From an uncultured Pirellulaceae bacterium (lineage in GTDB: Bacteria; Planctomycetota; Planctomycetia; Pirellulales; Pirellulaceae): a DNA stretch of 8,490 nucleotides. Position 1 is the stretch's first letter. Every line of letters begins with the position of its first letter. A program made the position numbers and the translations under genes. Where the stretch lies: the NCBI GenBank assembly GCA_934278005.1, contig CAKQWG010000138.1, positions 1-8,490 on the forward strand. The letters are read 5' to 3'. A model generated the notes under the pieces. That model worked only from the letters and a program-made list of their open reading frames with translations, had not been told where the DNA came from and made no database searches. Below, piece after piece: positions 1 through 6,078 of this stretch.

Positions 1-32
1 GCACCTGCCAACTCACCAGCCAGAATGTTCAC

Positions 33-37
33 GGAGG
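33..37 (+). promoter_or_regulatory. Ribosome binding site GGAGG deciding the lipoprotein start
   Basis: A perfect GGAGG core lies 8 nt upstream of the ATG at 46. It sits inside the alternative reading that would start at the ATG at 25, so it argues for the shorter protein. Confidence 0.7.
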
Positions 38-45
38 AACTTGGG

Positions 46-261
46 ATGCGACGCTGGATATGTGCTGCTATGTTGCTGGGCTGTGTAACCTTCAGCGGTT
101 GCGCGATACCGATCTACTCCGCCATCCCTGAGCGGCGGGCCGAGCAATTGGTCTACACGTCTGAAAACCTCCGCCTGCTGCTGCAGGAATGGGAGCGATT
201 TTGGATGATCGATCAACCCGACCATATGACACCCTATCGTGTCCACGGCGGCGTGATCTAA
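46..261 (+). CDS. Small putative lipoprotein, 71 aa
   Basis: I do not recognise a named family. The N-terminus is a short lipoprotein-type signal: MRRW at the start, a hydrophobic stretch at residues 5-16, then a lipobox-like FSGC with the lipidated cysteine at residue 19. Phe at -3 is less usual than Leu or Val. This predicts export and anchoring to a membrane. The mature part is only about 52 residues, with a charged, probably helical middle (about 28-53) and an end reading HMTPYRVHGGVI. An in-frame ATG at 25 would add seven residues, but a GGAGG at 33-37 lies 8 nt before the ATG at 46, and starting there puts the charged residues directly before the hydrophobic core, so 46 is preferred. 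The gene converges on the NfeD gene. No function is assigned; reality of the gene is fairly sure from the ribosome site plus signal. Confidence 0.72.
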   Translation: MRRWICAAMLLGCVTFSGCAIPIYSAIPERRAEQLVYTSENLRLLLQEWERFWMIDQPDHMTPYRVHGGVI

Positions 262-387
262 AGCTGAGGTTACCGTTGGCTGTGGTCTGTGGTCAGTCCC
301 AGTCGTGCTGCCCCGCCAGCGAGCTCGACGAGCAGAGTGGTCCCGAGTTGCTGCTGAGCGACCCGGGACTACTGCAGCAAGGCTGGA

Positions 388-431
388 CAGTTGTCAGCTG
401 GGCAGTTGTCAGCTGGGCAGTTGGCAGCTGG
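388..431. repeat. 15-bp tandem repeat, about 2.9 copies
   Basis: The unit CAGTTGTCAGCTGGG occurs at 388-402 and 403-417. A third copy at 418-431 lacks the last base and has one change (T to G at position 7 of the unit). Each unit contains the palindrome CAGCTG. The array lies in the convergent gap, 6 nt beyond the stop codon of the NfeD gene and 126 nt beyond the lipoprotein stop. A possible stem (TTGCTGC at 348-354 with GCAGCAA at 374-380, 19-nt loop) lies just before it, without a T-run, so I do not call a terminator. The rest of the 262-437 gap shows nothing else. Confidence 0.85.
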
Positions 432-437
432 TAGGGC

Positions 438-2816
438 TCAGAAATCGAGCTCACTTCGCTGCTCGACCAAGATCAGATTGCCGCGGACTTCAACTACACG
501 GACTGGAGTTCCCTCGTCGATCATTTGGCCAGTGCCTACGACGGCTACGACGTCGCGGCCAAACTGGGCTTTGCCTGACGGGTTCAGTCGGGTGGTGGTC
601 ACGCCATCTTGGCCCAGTAGATGATCGCGATGCACGATGGCTTCCCGCGCATCGAGTGCACCGATGTCCTCAGTACCGGCTGGCTCCAGCGTGACCCATC
701 GCAGCAGCGGGCTGTTTTCGATATGGCGGTGCATGAACAACAAGCCCACCATACCGACCGCTGCCATGCACGAGACCCAGAATAAATTGGAGGCGACCAG
801 CCCCAGTTCGGCTGACGTGGTCGGCCAAATAAATGTTTGACTGGCGAGCACGACCGAAACTAGCAACATCAGTAGTCCGCCAATCCCAAATACGCCGAAG
901 CCGGGCAGCACGAACAATTCGACCGCTAAAGCGATTAAGCCACCGACAAACAGCAGTATCTCTAGGGCTTCGACGTTTCCATTGAGTCCTTCGATCCAAA
1001 AGAAGCCCAGGAAACACAGGCCGGCCAACAGACCGCCGATACTAATGCCAGGGCTGCCCAGTTCCAGCATGAGCGCAAAAAATCCGATGGTGAGCAATAG
1101 CCGCGGCAGCCAGTTTTGGGCCAGCACACGCTGGATCGCCGCATCCAACCAAGGCTGGCTGAGCTCGGGGGGCATTTTGTCGATTCCCAGGCGACCGAGC
1201 GCCAGTCCACTAGCGTCGTCGATTGCATCGACTAGGCGATAGCGCAGAGCCACCTCGTTGGGCAGCGGTCCACCGCCGGCCACGCGTTTTTTGATCAGCC
1301 ATTGTGGCGCGTCGGGCAGCCGTTCGAGCTGCCAATCCGCGAAGATCGCTCGCTGGCCCGATTCCTGGTGCACGTACTCGTTGACCACGACGTTGGCATC
1401 GACCAAGGTGGACAACAGCGACAGCGGGCGGCCGGCAGCCGCGGCTAGATCCCCCAAGACCATTCGCGCCGTGGCGGCCCGGCCCAGATCTCTGCCAGCG
1501 TCGCCAGCGAGCTGCTCGGCGTCAGGAGCCTCACGTTGGCCCCTGCCCTGCTCGCCGGCCGGGACGCGCGGCGAGCTCAGCTCGGCCGTCGATAGTATGA
1601 CCGCTTCGTCGCATGCCAAGGGGATGAGTGCCGCCGATCCGCTGAGCGGCTGAGTAATGATGCCGAGCGTATAGATTTCATTTGAGTCGAGGTCGGCAAT
1701 GTAGCTGGCCAGTCGAGAAGCGGTGGTGAAGTCGCTGGTGGTTTGAGAGAGTTCGATCATTAGCAAGTTGATCTGTTGCTGATCGATCGCTTCGCGTACT
1801 GCGCGAATGATTTGATTGGCTCGGGCCGAGTTGATCTCGCCCGAGAGGACCAGCCGCGCGGTGCGCCAATCGCGAGGCAGTTGTTGACTGGTCCGCAGCG
1901 TGCCTCGCAGGTCGAGCGCCGTGCTCAGCTCGCTGGGGTCGTCGACTGTGCGAGCAATCCACCGCCGGTTGCGCATTTGTTGGCCGCTGAACTGCGCCAG
2001 ACCGCCGCCGGGCCACAGAGTTTCCTCGCGGAGGACATCGCCTGCGTCGCGGCGCTTGGTCGCTTCGGCGCGATCGGCTACCAGTGTGCCGCCATCGACC
2101 AACTCCAGCAGGTAGACTTCGGCGGTAGCGTCGAGCATAGCCATTACGGCAGGGGCTGGCAGCGTGGCTCGGCGCGAGACGACGTCGCGGTAAGCGCCTT
2201 CGATGGAGGCGTCAAGCGGTTCGTCAACGGCCGCGCGCCCCAATTCGGCCGAACTCGCCGCCAGGATCTCCTCGCAGGCCAGCACTGGCAGCACGGCGTG
2301 CCCCACTACGCTCTCGGGCAAGTAGGCTACCAGACGCACGCGTGCGCCTTCGGGGCTGGTCATATACCGCGCCAGCGAAAGGCAGCGCTCAAACTGGCTG
2401 CCACGCGTGCTTAGGCCGGGCTGGTCCGCCCCCTCAGCCTCGCTGCCAAGGCCCGCCACCCTGAAGCGAAGTACTACCACGGGGCGCTGGGATGCATCGC
2501 GATTGGCGTCCGCGATGCGGCGAATCTGCCGTTTTACCAGCTCATCGCGGTCGCCAACTAGTGGCAGTTCCACGTCGACAATGTAGCCACTGCGCTCTGA
2601 ATTCGGTTGCGGCGAGCCGGCAACTGCAGCGCTCAGATCATCGCCTCTGGGGACCGCGGGGGCTGGCGATTCAGACGCAAGTTGGCTCTCGATCGACTGC
2701 GCCCGCAGGCTGAGCGGGATAATGGTAAGCCAGAGGGCGAACAGCGCGGCGGTCCACACGCAGGCGCACGCCGCGTGGAGCGGCTTGGATGTTTTGCGAA
2801 ACTCGATGAAGTACAT
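438..2816 (-). CDS. NfeD-family membrane protein with two ClpP-like domains, 792 aa
   Basis: This is a long NfeD-type protein, a family of membrane-bound ClpP-class serine proteases that usually partner stomatin/SPFH proteins. Residues 14-38 form an N-terminal signal or anchor. Two related ClpP/crotonase-like domains follow (about 76-205 and 318-480), sharing the pattern LACEE.. / LACDE..(A)EL. Residues 570-699 contain several hydrophobic helices rich in Gly (ELGSPGISIGGLLAGL and ELFVLPGFGVFGIGGLL are typical NfeD text). Residues 733-790 are the C-terminal OB-fold, with LNPSGKAQF and EGTPVRVVEVRGN matching the family. The open frame extends to an ATG at 2909, but the ATG at 2816 has an AAGGG site 8 nt upstream and begins the signal directly, so it is chosen. 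In both ClpP-like domains the expected nucleophile Ser aligns with Gly (G172, G393) and I see no general-base Lys, so the protein may be proteolytically inactive. No stomatin gene adjoins it. Family call is sure; activity is doubtful. Confidence 0.92.
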   Translation of the reverse strand: MYFIEFRKTSKPLHAACACVWTAALFALWLTIIPLSLRAQSIESQLASESPAPAVPRGDDLSAAVAGSPQPNSERSGYIVDVELPLVGDRDELVKRQIRRIADANRDASQRPVVVLRFRVAGLGSEAEGADQPGLSTRGSQFERCLSLARYMTSPEGARVRLVAYLPESVVGHAVLPVLACEEILAASSAELGRAAVDEPLDASIEGAYRDVVSRRATLPAPAVMAMLDATAEVYLLELVDGGTLVADRAEATKRRDAGDVLREETLWPGGGLAQFSGQQMRNRRWIARTVDDPSELSTALDLRGTLRTSQQLPRDWRTARLVLSGEINSARANQIIRAVREAIDQQQINLLMIELSQTTSDFTTASRLASYIADLDSNEIYTLGIITQPLSGSAALIPLACDEAVILSTAELSSPRVPAGEQGRGQREAPDAEQLAGDAGRDLGRAATARMVLGDLAAAAGRPLSLLSTLVDANVVVNEYVHQESGQRAIFADWQLERLPDAPQWLIKKRVAGGGPLPNEVALRYRLVDAIDDASGLALGRLGIDKMPPELSQPWLDAAIQRVLAQNWLPRLLLTIGFFALMLELGSPGISIGGLLAGLCFLGFFWIEGLNGNVEALEILLFVGGLIALAVELFVLPGFGVFGIGGLLMLLVSVVLASQTFIWPTTSAELGLVASNLFWVSCMAAVGMVGLLFMHRHIENSPLLRWVTLEPAGTEDIGALDAREAIVHRDHLLGQDGVTTTRLNPSGKAQFGRDVVAVVGTGQMIDEGTPVRVVEVRGNLILVEQRSELDF

Positions 2817-2824
2817 GCGCAATT

Positions 2825-2829
2825 CCCTT
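2825..2829 (-). promoter_or_regulatory. Ribosome binding site for the NfeD gene
   Basis: On the minus strand AAGGG stands 8 nt before the ATG at 2816. The more distal in-frame ATG at 2909 has no comparable site, so this decides the start. Confidence 0.55.
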
Positions 2830-2849
2830 GTTAGGCGTAGCCCATGTGA

Positions 2850-2891
2850 GGTGTAGCCCCGTTGGCCAGGCGGACGTTGGCAGGCCACACC
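2850..2891. repeat. Imperfect hairpin in the NfeD leader
   Basis: GGTGTAGCC (2850-2858) can pair with GGCCACACC (2883-2891) at eight of nine positions. The loop contains a short direct repeat, GTTGGCC and GTTGGCA. It lies between the candidate promoter and the start codon, so it would be in the transcript leader. It could equally be a decayed palindromic repeat; no riboswitch class is recognised. Confidence 0.3.
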
Positions 2892-2941
2892 GTTGCCGTT
2901 TCCAAACAAACTGTCTGGGGCTGGATGACTGATCCTATTCT

Positions 2942-2970
2942 ATTCTGACGCGAGCGACGGTGGTTGTCAG
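2942..2970 (-). promoter_or_regulatory. Candidate sigma70-type promoter for the NfeD gene
   Basis: Reading the minus strand, CTGACA (2965-2970, five of six to TTGACA) is followed after exactly 17 nt by CAGAAT (2942-2947, four of six to TATAAT). A TAGAAT (five of six) overlaps slightly downstream but at a poor spacing. The predicted leader would be about 115-120 nt. This is a motif match only. Confidence 0.3.
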
Positions 2971-3025
2971 CGCAGGCCGAAAAGCGGGGGAGGATTATCT
3001 GGCTTGCTCCACCGCCCTTGGCGTA

Positions 3026-3352
3026 GCCGACGCCCGCGCAGACCGCGATCTTCAAACGCGAAAGACAGTTTGTGGGCCGCGAGAGAGCTCCTTGTAGTGC
3101 TGCGACTTGTCGTAGCTTTAGCAGACGCTCAACCTTACGCATTGCCAAACGGTCCGAAGTGTTGCTGGGCCGCGTCGCGGCTGCTTGCAGCGCTGCGGCT
3201 CGTCGCAACCTTGCCGTATTATTTTTCCTAGCACTTGAACATGATTTGCGGCCGTTTTTCATACAGCCGTGCATGGAGCCGCAAGAATCCACAAGGGGTG
3301 CGTTGAGTGGGTGAGAGAGTTGGGAAGTGCCGTCGCCTGCGCAGGCCGCGAT
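3026..3352. repeat. Repeat-rich spacer: two families of diverged direct repeats
   Basis: The 733-bp spacer 2817-3549 has no gene I can support. It holds two kinds of diverged direct repeat. One is a 47-bp unit at 3074-3120 and 3167-3213, aligned without gaps, 93 bp apart, both beginning GGGCCGCG and sharing GCTGCG.CT.GTCG. The other is a 24-bp unit at 3026-3049 and 3329-3352 (GCCG.CGCC.GCGCAG.CCGCGAT), with three differences and 303 bp between the copies. The 47-bp copies lie between the 24-bp copies. A 205-codon open frame crosses the region on the minus strand, but its translation looks like read-through of GC-rich repeats. The region from 3353 to 3520 shows nothing further. Confidence 0.7.
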
Positions 3353-3520
3353 TGTTCGAATTGGGCGGGGAGGCGGTGCAACTAAGCCTCGCGCGTTGGT
3401 CAAATTGAATCGCGCAGCTGCGGCCTGCTGCGGCTCGGCGTTAAACAAATCGCTGCGCGTTAGTTAGTTGACGAGTGGCCAAAAATCAGCCGCACCATGT
3501 AGACCCCACTCCGACAGTCA

Positions 3521-3546
3521 GCAAGGATAGCGGAGCGATCCACGAC
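3521..3546 (-). repeat. REP-like palindromic element, copy A
   Basis: A 26-bp element (plus strand GCAAGGATAGCGGAGCGATCC then ACGAC in all) differs from copy B at one base. Its core GGATAGC-GGA-GCGATCC is a 7-bp inverted repeat with one central mismatch and a 3-nt loop. It starts exactly 3 nt after the stop codon of the TOPRIM gene on the minus strand, so it would form a hairpin at the 3' end of that message. There is no T-run, so simple intrinsic termination is not supported; mRNA 3'-end protection is possible. Confidence 0.7.
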
Positions 3547-3549
3547 GCT

Positions 3550-4239
3550 TTAGCTACAAAAGATGGCGATGGCCGATTGGGCGTCGGCGACGGTCAGGCG
3601 ATATGTGTTGCGAGTGGCGGGATCGATGCAGGTCGTGCGCAGCAGCTCGGTGGGCATGCCACCTAGGCCACGCATGCGCTGCGTCTTCAGACGAACCGCG
3701 CCGGAGAGATTAAGCTCACGCTGACGCTGCTGGAATTGCTCTTCGGTATAGGCCAGCTGAGTGCTGCGGGGCGCACCGGGGTGGGCCGTCTCTGCGTAGG
3801 TCAGCTCAAACAGCGGCGGCCGAACAACAGCGACATGGCCAGCTGACAGCAAGGCCGGAAATTGTTGATAGAAGTAAATCAACATCAACGCGCCGCCGTG
3901 AATCCCATCGGCGTCTGGATCAAATAGCAATACAATCCGCGAGTAGCGACAGCGATCCGGCTCAACGGGCGCAGGCGTTTTCGAGTTCTCTACAGCGCCA
4001 TAGCCCAGCGCCTCGCGCAGTTCGCCAAACAGCGCGTTTTCACGCAAGGTTCGCGCAGAGCATTTGAGCGCATTGGCGGGTTTGCCTTGCATCGGCAAGA
4101 CGGCTTGGAACTCCACGTCGCGCAGGCTACACACAGCTTGCGATGCCGAATCGCCTTCGACAATTAGCAGTTCGGCTGCTGAATCGACGCCGTGCTGGCG
4201 ACAGTCTTGTAATCCAAGTTTAGGGCGTCGAGGAAACAT
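3550..4239 (-). CDS. Stand-alone TOPRIM protein, GyrB/ParE C-terminal-like, 229 aa
   Basis: The protein matches the TOPRIM half of type IIA topoisomerase B subunits from its first residues. KLGLQDC (7-13) corresponds to the GyrB KLADC segment, then VEGDSA (27-32), LPMQGKP (48-54), the metal-binding DPDADG (107-112), GHVAVVRPPLFEL (134-146) and RGLGGMPTELL (190-200). Thus the catalytic Glu (E28) and the DxDxD acids (D107, D109, D111) are kept. The GHKL ATPase and transducer domains, about 400 residues in GyrB, are absent, and the usual tail after the DA helix (VEPRR...) is missing because the protein ends at IFCS. The ATG at 4239 is the only standard start, with a weak GGAAG close to it. The frame is open further upstream without a start codon. 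It lies 98 nt behind the T2SF gene and may be co-transcribed. It may cleave or bind nucleic acid, work with another subunit, or be a decayed relic; well-preserved motifs favour a working protein. Confidence 0.85.
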   Translation of the reverse strand: MFPRRPKLGLQDCRQHGVDSAAELLIVEGDSASQAVCSLRDVEFQAVLPMQGKPANALKCSARTLRENALFGELREALGYGAVENSKTPAPVEPDRCRYSRIVLLFDPDADGIHGGALMLIYFYQQFPALLSAGHVAVVRPPLFELTYAETAHPGAPRSTQLAYTEEQFQQRQRELNLSGAVRLKTQRMRGLGGMPTELLRTTCIDPATRNTYRLTVADAQSAIAIFCS

Positions 4240-4308
4240 GGGCTTCCGTGCATAGTCAATTTCAAAGAGCGAGTGAAATTTTTTGTTGTAAGAGAAAGAA
4301 GCAGCCGG

Positions 4309-4334
4309 GCAAGGATTGCGGAGCGATCCACGAC
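4309..4334 (-). repeat. REP-like palindromic element, copy B
   Basis: This copy is identical to copy A except for T at 4317. Its core GGATTGC-GGA-GCGATCC is a near-perfect 7-bp inverted repeat (a T-G wobble on the plus strand) with a GGA loop. It begins exactly 3 nt after the stop codon of the T2SF gene on the minus strand, the same spacing as copy A behind the TOPRIM gene. It sits in the 98-nt gap between the two genes, where it could affect processing or relative expression. Confidence 0.7.
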
Positions 4335-4337
4335 ATT

Positions 4338-5720
4338 CTATGGCTTCAAATCGCGAGAAGTGGGTGGCTTGGCTGGGGGTGATTCGCCGCCTATGGCGTC
4401 TAAAAACTCATTGGGAGTCATCTCGTTGAAACGGCCAAGCGTCGAGTAGATCGACTCAATCTTGCCAAAGTCGCTGTTGTTCTCCACGAAGTCCTTAACC
4501 ATGCGATCGCGAGTCTGAATGATCTCGTTGTCCGCAGGATCCGAGTTCGCACCTAAAGCATCGGCATCCAGAGCACCGGCAGCGGCGGCGGAATCCATGC
4601 TCGAGTTTTGTGGACGCAAAAGCTGATTGCCGTCGAGCGGAACGGCAGAAACCGCTTCGCGCATCTGCTGTAGAGTCTGTGAATTGGCCGTCAGCGCGCC
4701 GCTGACCATTTGCATGTACTGCGAGTACATCGAGACGACCGTAAAGCCCAACAGCAACACAACCGACAGTGACACGACCATCCCGCTGAACTGTCCCATG
4801 CGCCGCAGCGCGATGGCATTCTGCTCGTCGTAGTCGAGCGACAAACGTTGTACACACTCGGTTACCTGCCCGGTCGATTCTCCAACGGCTACCGCCTGTA
4901 TGAGCTCGGGCGGAAAGCGATGAGTTTCTGCCAGCGCAGTTTCAAACGACTCACCTCTTCGCAGTGAATCGACCAACTGGCTTTCGACCTTTTTATAACT
5001 CGCATCTGCCGAGCCGCGAACAGCCCAACGCGCTGCGGTCACGGCATCGGTGCCCGCGTCGATGGCTACGCCAAGCGTCCAAGCAAAACGCGAGGCTGAG
5101 ATGCGCTTCCAGGTGGTTCCCACGCCGGGCAGTCGTCGCAACAGAGCCGACATGGGCGACGGTCGGCGAGGACGCGAGGTGCGCCACACAAGCAACCCCA
5201 ACATGAGCAAAATAAGGCCTGCTACTACCAACACCACGACCATATTGCCAAGCGGCGGCAGGCCCAGACCGAATAGATCCGGCGCCACAACAACGCTCAC
5301 CTTCCGCTGTAGGTAATCCAGTGCAAAGAACAATAGGCTGAGGATACTTGCCGCAGCGATCAGTTGCAGTACCGGGCGGAAAATGCCTTGACGGAATGCG
5401 CGCTGCGACCGGATGATTTCTCGATAGTAATCCGCCATCCGAAGAAAGGTTTCGTCGAGTTTTCCAGTGGCTTCGCCCACCTCGAGCATCCCGATCAAGA
5501 GCTCTGGAAAATTGCCAGAATTGTTCAGTGCCGATGCGGCGCTTTCGCCGCTGATTACTGCGTCGACTACTGGTTGCGAGTTCCATTTCCCGGCACGACT
5601 ATACGCGCGAATCGCTTCAACAAAAGACTGCCCGCCTCGCAGGGAGAGTCCCATCAAATGGCAAAATCGCTCCAAATCCGGAGTTGAAAAAGTGGATCCG
5701 CGGTAGGGTGTTTCATTCAT
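4338..5720 (-). CDS. T2SF-domain inner-membrane protein (GspF/PilC-like), 460 aa
   Basis: GspF/PilC proteins are the inner-membrane platform of type II secretion systems and type IV pili, where they work with an assembly ATPase. Two T2SF domains are visible, at about 16-138 and 211-332. Each carries the family core, FPELLIGMLEVGEATGKLDE (71-90) and FPPELIQAVAVGESTGQV (269-286). Membrane helices lie at about 115-137, 155-179 and 312-334, the usual three-helix layout. After the last helix there is an extension of about 125 residues, rich in Ala, Asp, Asn and Ser at 340-400 and ending in Pro-rich text; typical GspF stops soon after the last helix, so total length is about 50 residues more than usual. 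The ATG at 5720 gives the complete first domain, although no clear ribosome site precedes it. No ATPase, pilin or secretin gene is nearby, so the partner apparatus is encoded elsewhere and the specific system is not known. Confidence 0.9.
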   Translation of the reverse strand: MNETPYRGSTFSTPDLERFCHLMGLSLRGGQSFVEAIRAYSRAGKWNSQPVVDAVISGESAASALNNSGNFPELLIGMLEVGEATGKLDETFLRMADYYREIIRSQRAFRQGIFRPVLQLIAAASILSLLFFALDYLQRKVSVVVAPDLFGLGLPPLGNMVVVLVVAGLILLMLGLLVWRTSRPRRPSPMSALLRRLPGVGTTWKRISASRFAWTLGVAIDAGTDAVTAARWAVRGSADASYKKVESQLVDSLRRGESFETALAETHRFPPELIQAVAVGESTGQVTECVQRLSLDYDEQNAIALRRMGQFSGMVVSLSVVLLLGFTVVSMYSQYMQMVSGALTANSQTLQQMREAVSAVPLDGNQLLRPQNSSMDSAAAAGALDADALGANSDPADNEIIQTRDRMVKDFVENNSDFGKIESIYSTLGRFNEMTPNEFLDAIGGESPPAKPPTSRDLKP

Positions 5721-5964
5721 AATTGACTCAACCTAGCCTGAGGCAAACGGAAGCTTGGTTCGGCCAACAAACGTGCGCAAGGCATGTTGTTAGCGAAAGG
5801 TGGCGAGTTAAGGCACTAAAAATATGATACCCGGATGTCGGGGCAAGTGATTGCTTCCGGGGGTGTCGCTGCGCTCAACCCCCGGCTATAGAGCTTACCA
5901 TCCCTGCGGGATGAAGAAGATATGACGCATCGTCGGAATGAAGATAGATAGTGTCCTAAAGCGT

Positions 5965-5985
5965 ATTGCATAAATCAGATGCAAT
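5965..5985. repeat. Perfect 7-bp stem-loop inside the MITE-like element
   Basis: ATTGCAT (5965-5971) and ATGCAAT (5979-5985) pair perfectly around the 7-nt loop AAATCAG. AAACTTTT follows on the plus strand. It is AT-rich, unlike the GC-rich arms around it. Confidence 0.5.
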
Positions 5986-6026
5986 AAACTTTTCGAATCT
6001 ACCACGCAGGGGTTCTAAGCTTGTAG

Positions 6027-6055
6027 CCGGGGGTTGAGCGCAGCGACACCCCCGG
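6027..6055 (-). terminator. GC-rich hairpin downstream of the SHD1 gene, possible terminator
   Basis: The right arm of the inverted-repeat element forms an 8-bp all but one G/C stem with a 13-nt loop, 23 nt beyond the stop of the SHD1 gene. There is no T-run after it on the minus strand, so factor-independent termination is uncertain; it may instead stabilise the 3' end or stop the polymerase with help. Confidence 0.35.
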
Positions 6056-6078
6056 AAAGCCGAGCCATTCACGACCAA

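Larger units (their letters stand above)
5855..6057. mobile_element. 203-bp MITE-like element with perfect 34-bp terminal inverted repeats
   Basis: The segment 5855-5888 is the exact reverse complement of 6024-6057. Similarity continues inward in degenerate form (AGCTTA then CCCTGCG) for roughly another 25 bp on each side. Each arm is itself a hairpin: CCGGGGGT and ACCCCCGG pair around a 13-nt loop (stems 5857-5864/5878-5885 and 6027-6034/6048-6055). Inside lie two more stems, CATCCC-TGC-GGGATG (5899-5913) and ATTGCAT/ATGCAAT (5965-5985). No open frame of note is inside. A clear target-site duplication was not found. The element lies between the T2SF gene start and the SHD1 gene stop; the right arm ends 21 nt from that stop. 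It is either a non-autonomous mobile element or a paired REP-type structure. The rest of the spacer 5721-5854 shows no clear promoter or gene. Confidence 0.72.

Noticed and set aside
25..45. Seven-residue extension of the small lipoprotein
   Set aside because: The GGAGG site lies inside this extension and serves the ATG at 46; the extension would also weaken the signal peptide.
1776..2414. 212-codon open frame on the plus strand
   Set aside because: It lies wholly inside the NfeD gene on the opposite strand, has no domain text, and is the usual antisense shadow of a GC-rich gene.
2817..2909. N-terminal extension of the NfeD protein to the ATG at 2909
   Set aside because: The extra 31 residues (beginning MFGNGNG) would bury the signal sequence, cover a hairpin, and lack a ribosome site, while the ATG at 2816 has AAGGG at the right distance.
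2831..3448. 205-codon open frame on the minus strand across the repeat-rich spacer
   Set aside because: Its translation is low-complexity and Ala/Arg-rich, comes largely from the diverged DNA repeats, has no recognisable domain, and ends just upstream of the NfeD start. It is more likely a chance frame in GC-rich DNA.
3521..4334. The two 26-bp copies as a CRISPR array or attachment sites
   Set aside because: Only two copies, nearly 800 bp apart with a whole gene between, and no integrase or cas gene; a palindromic REP-type element fits better.
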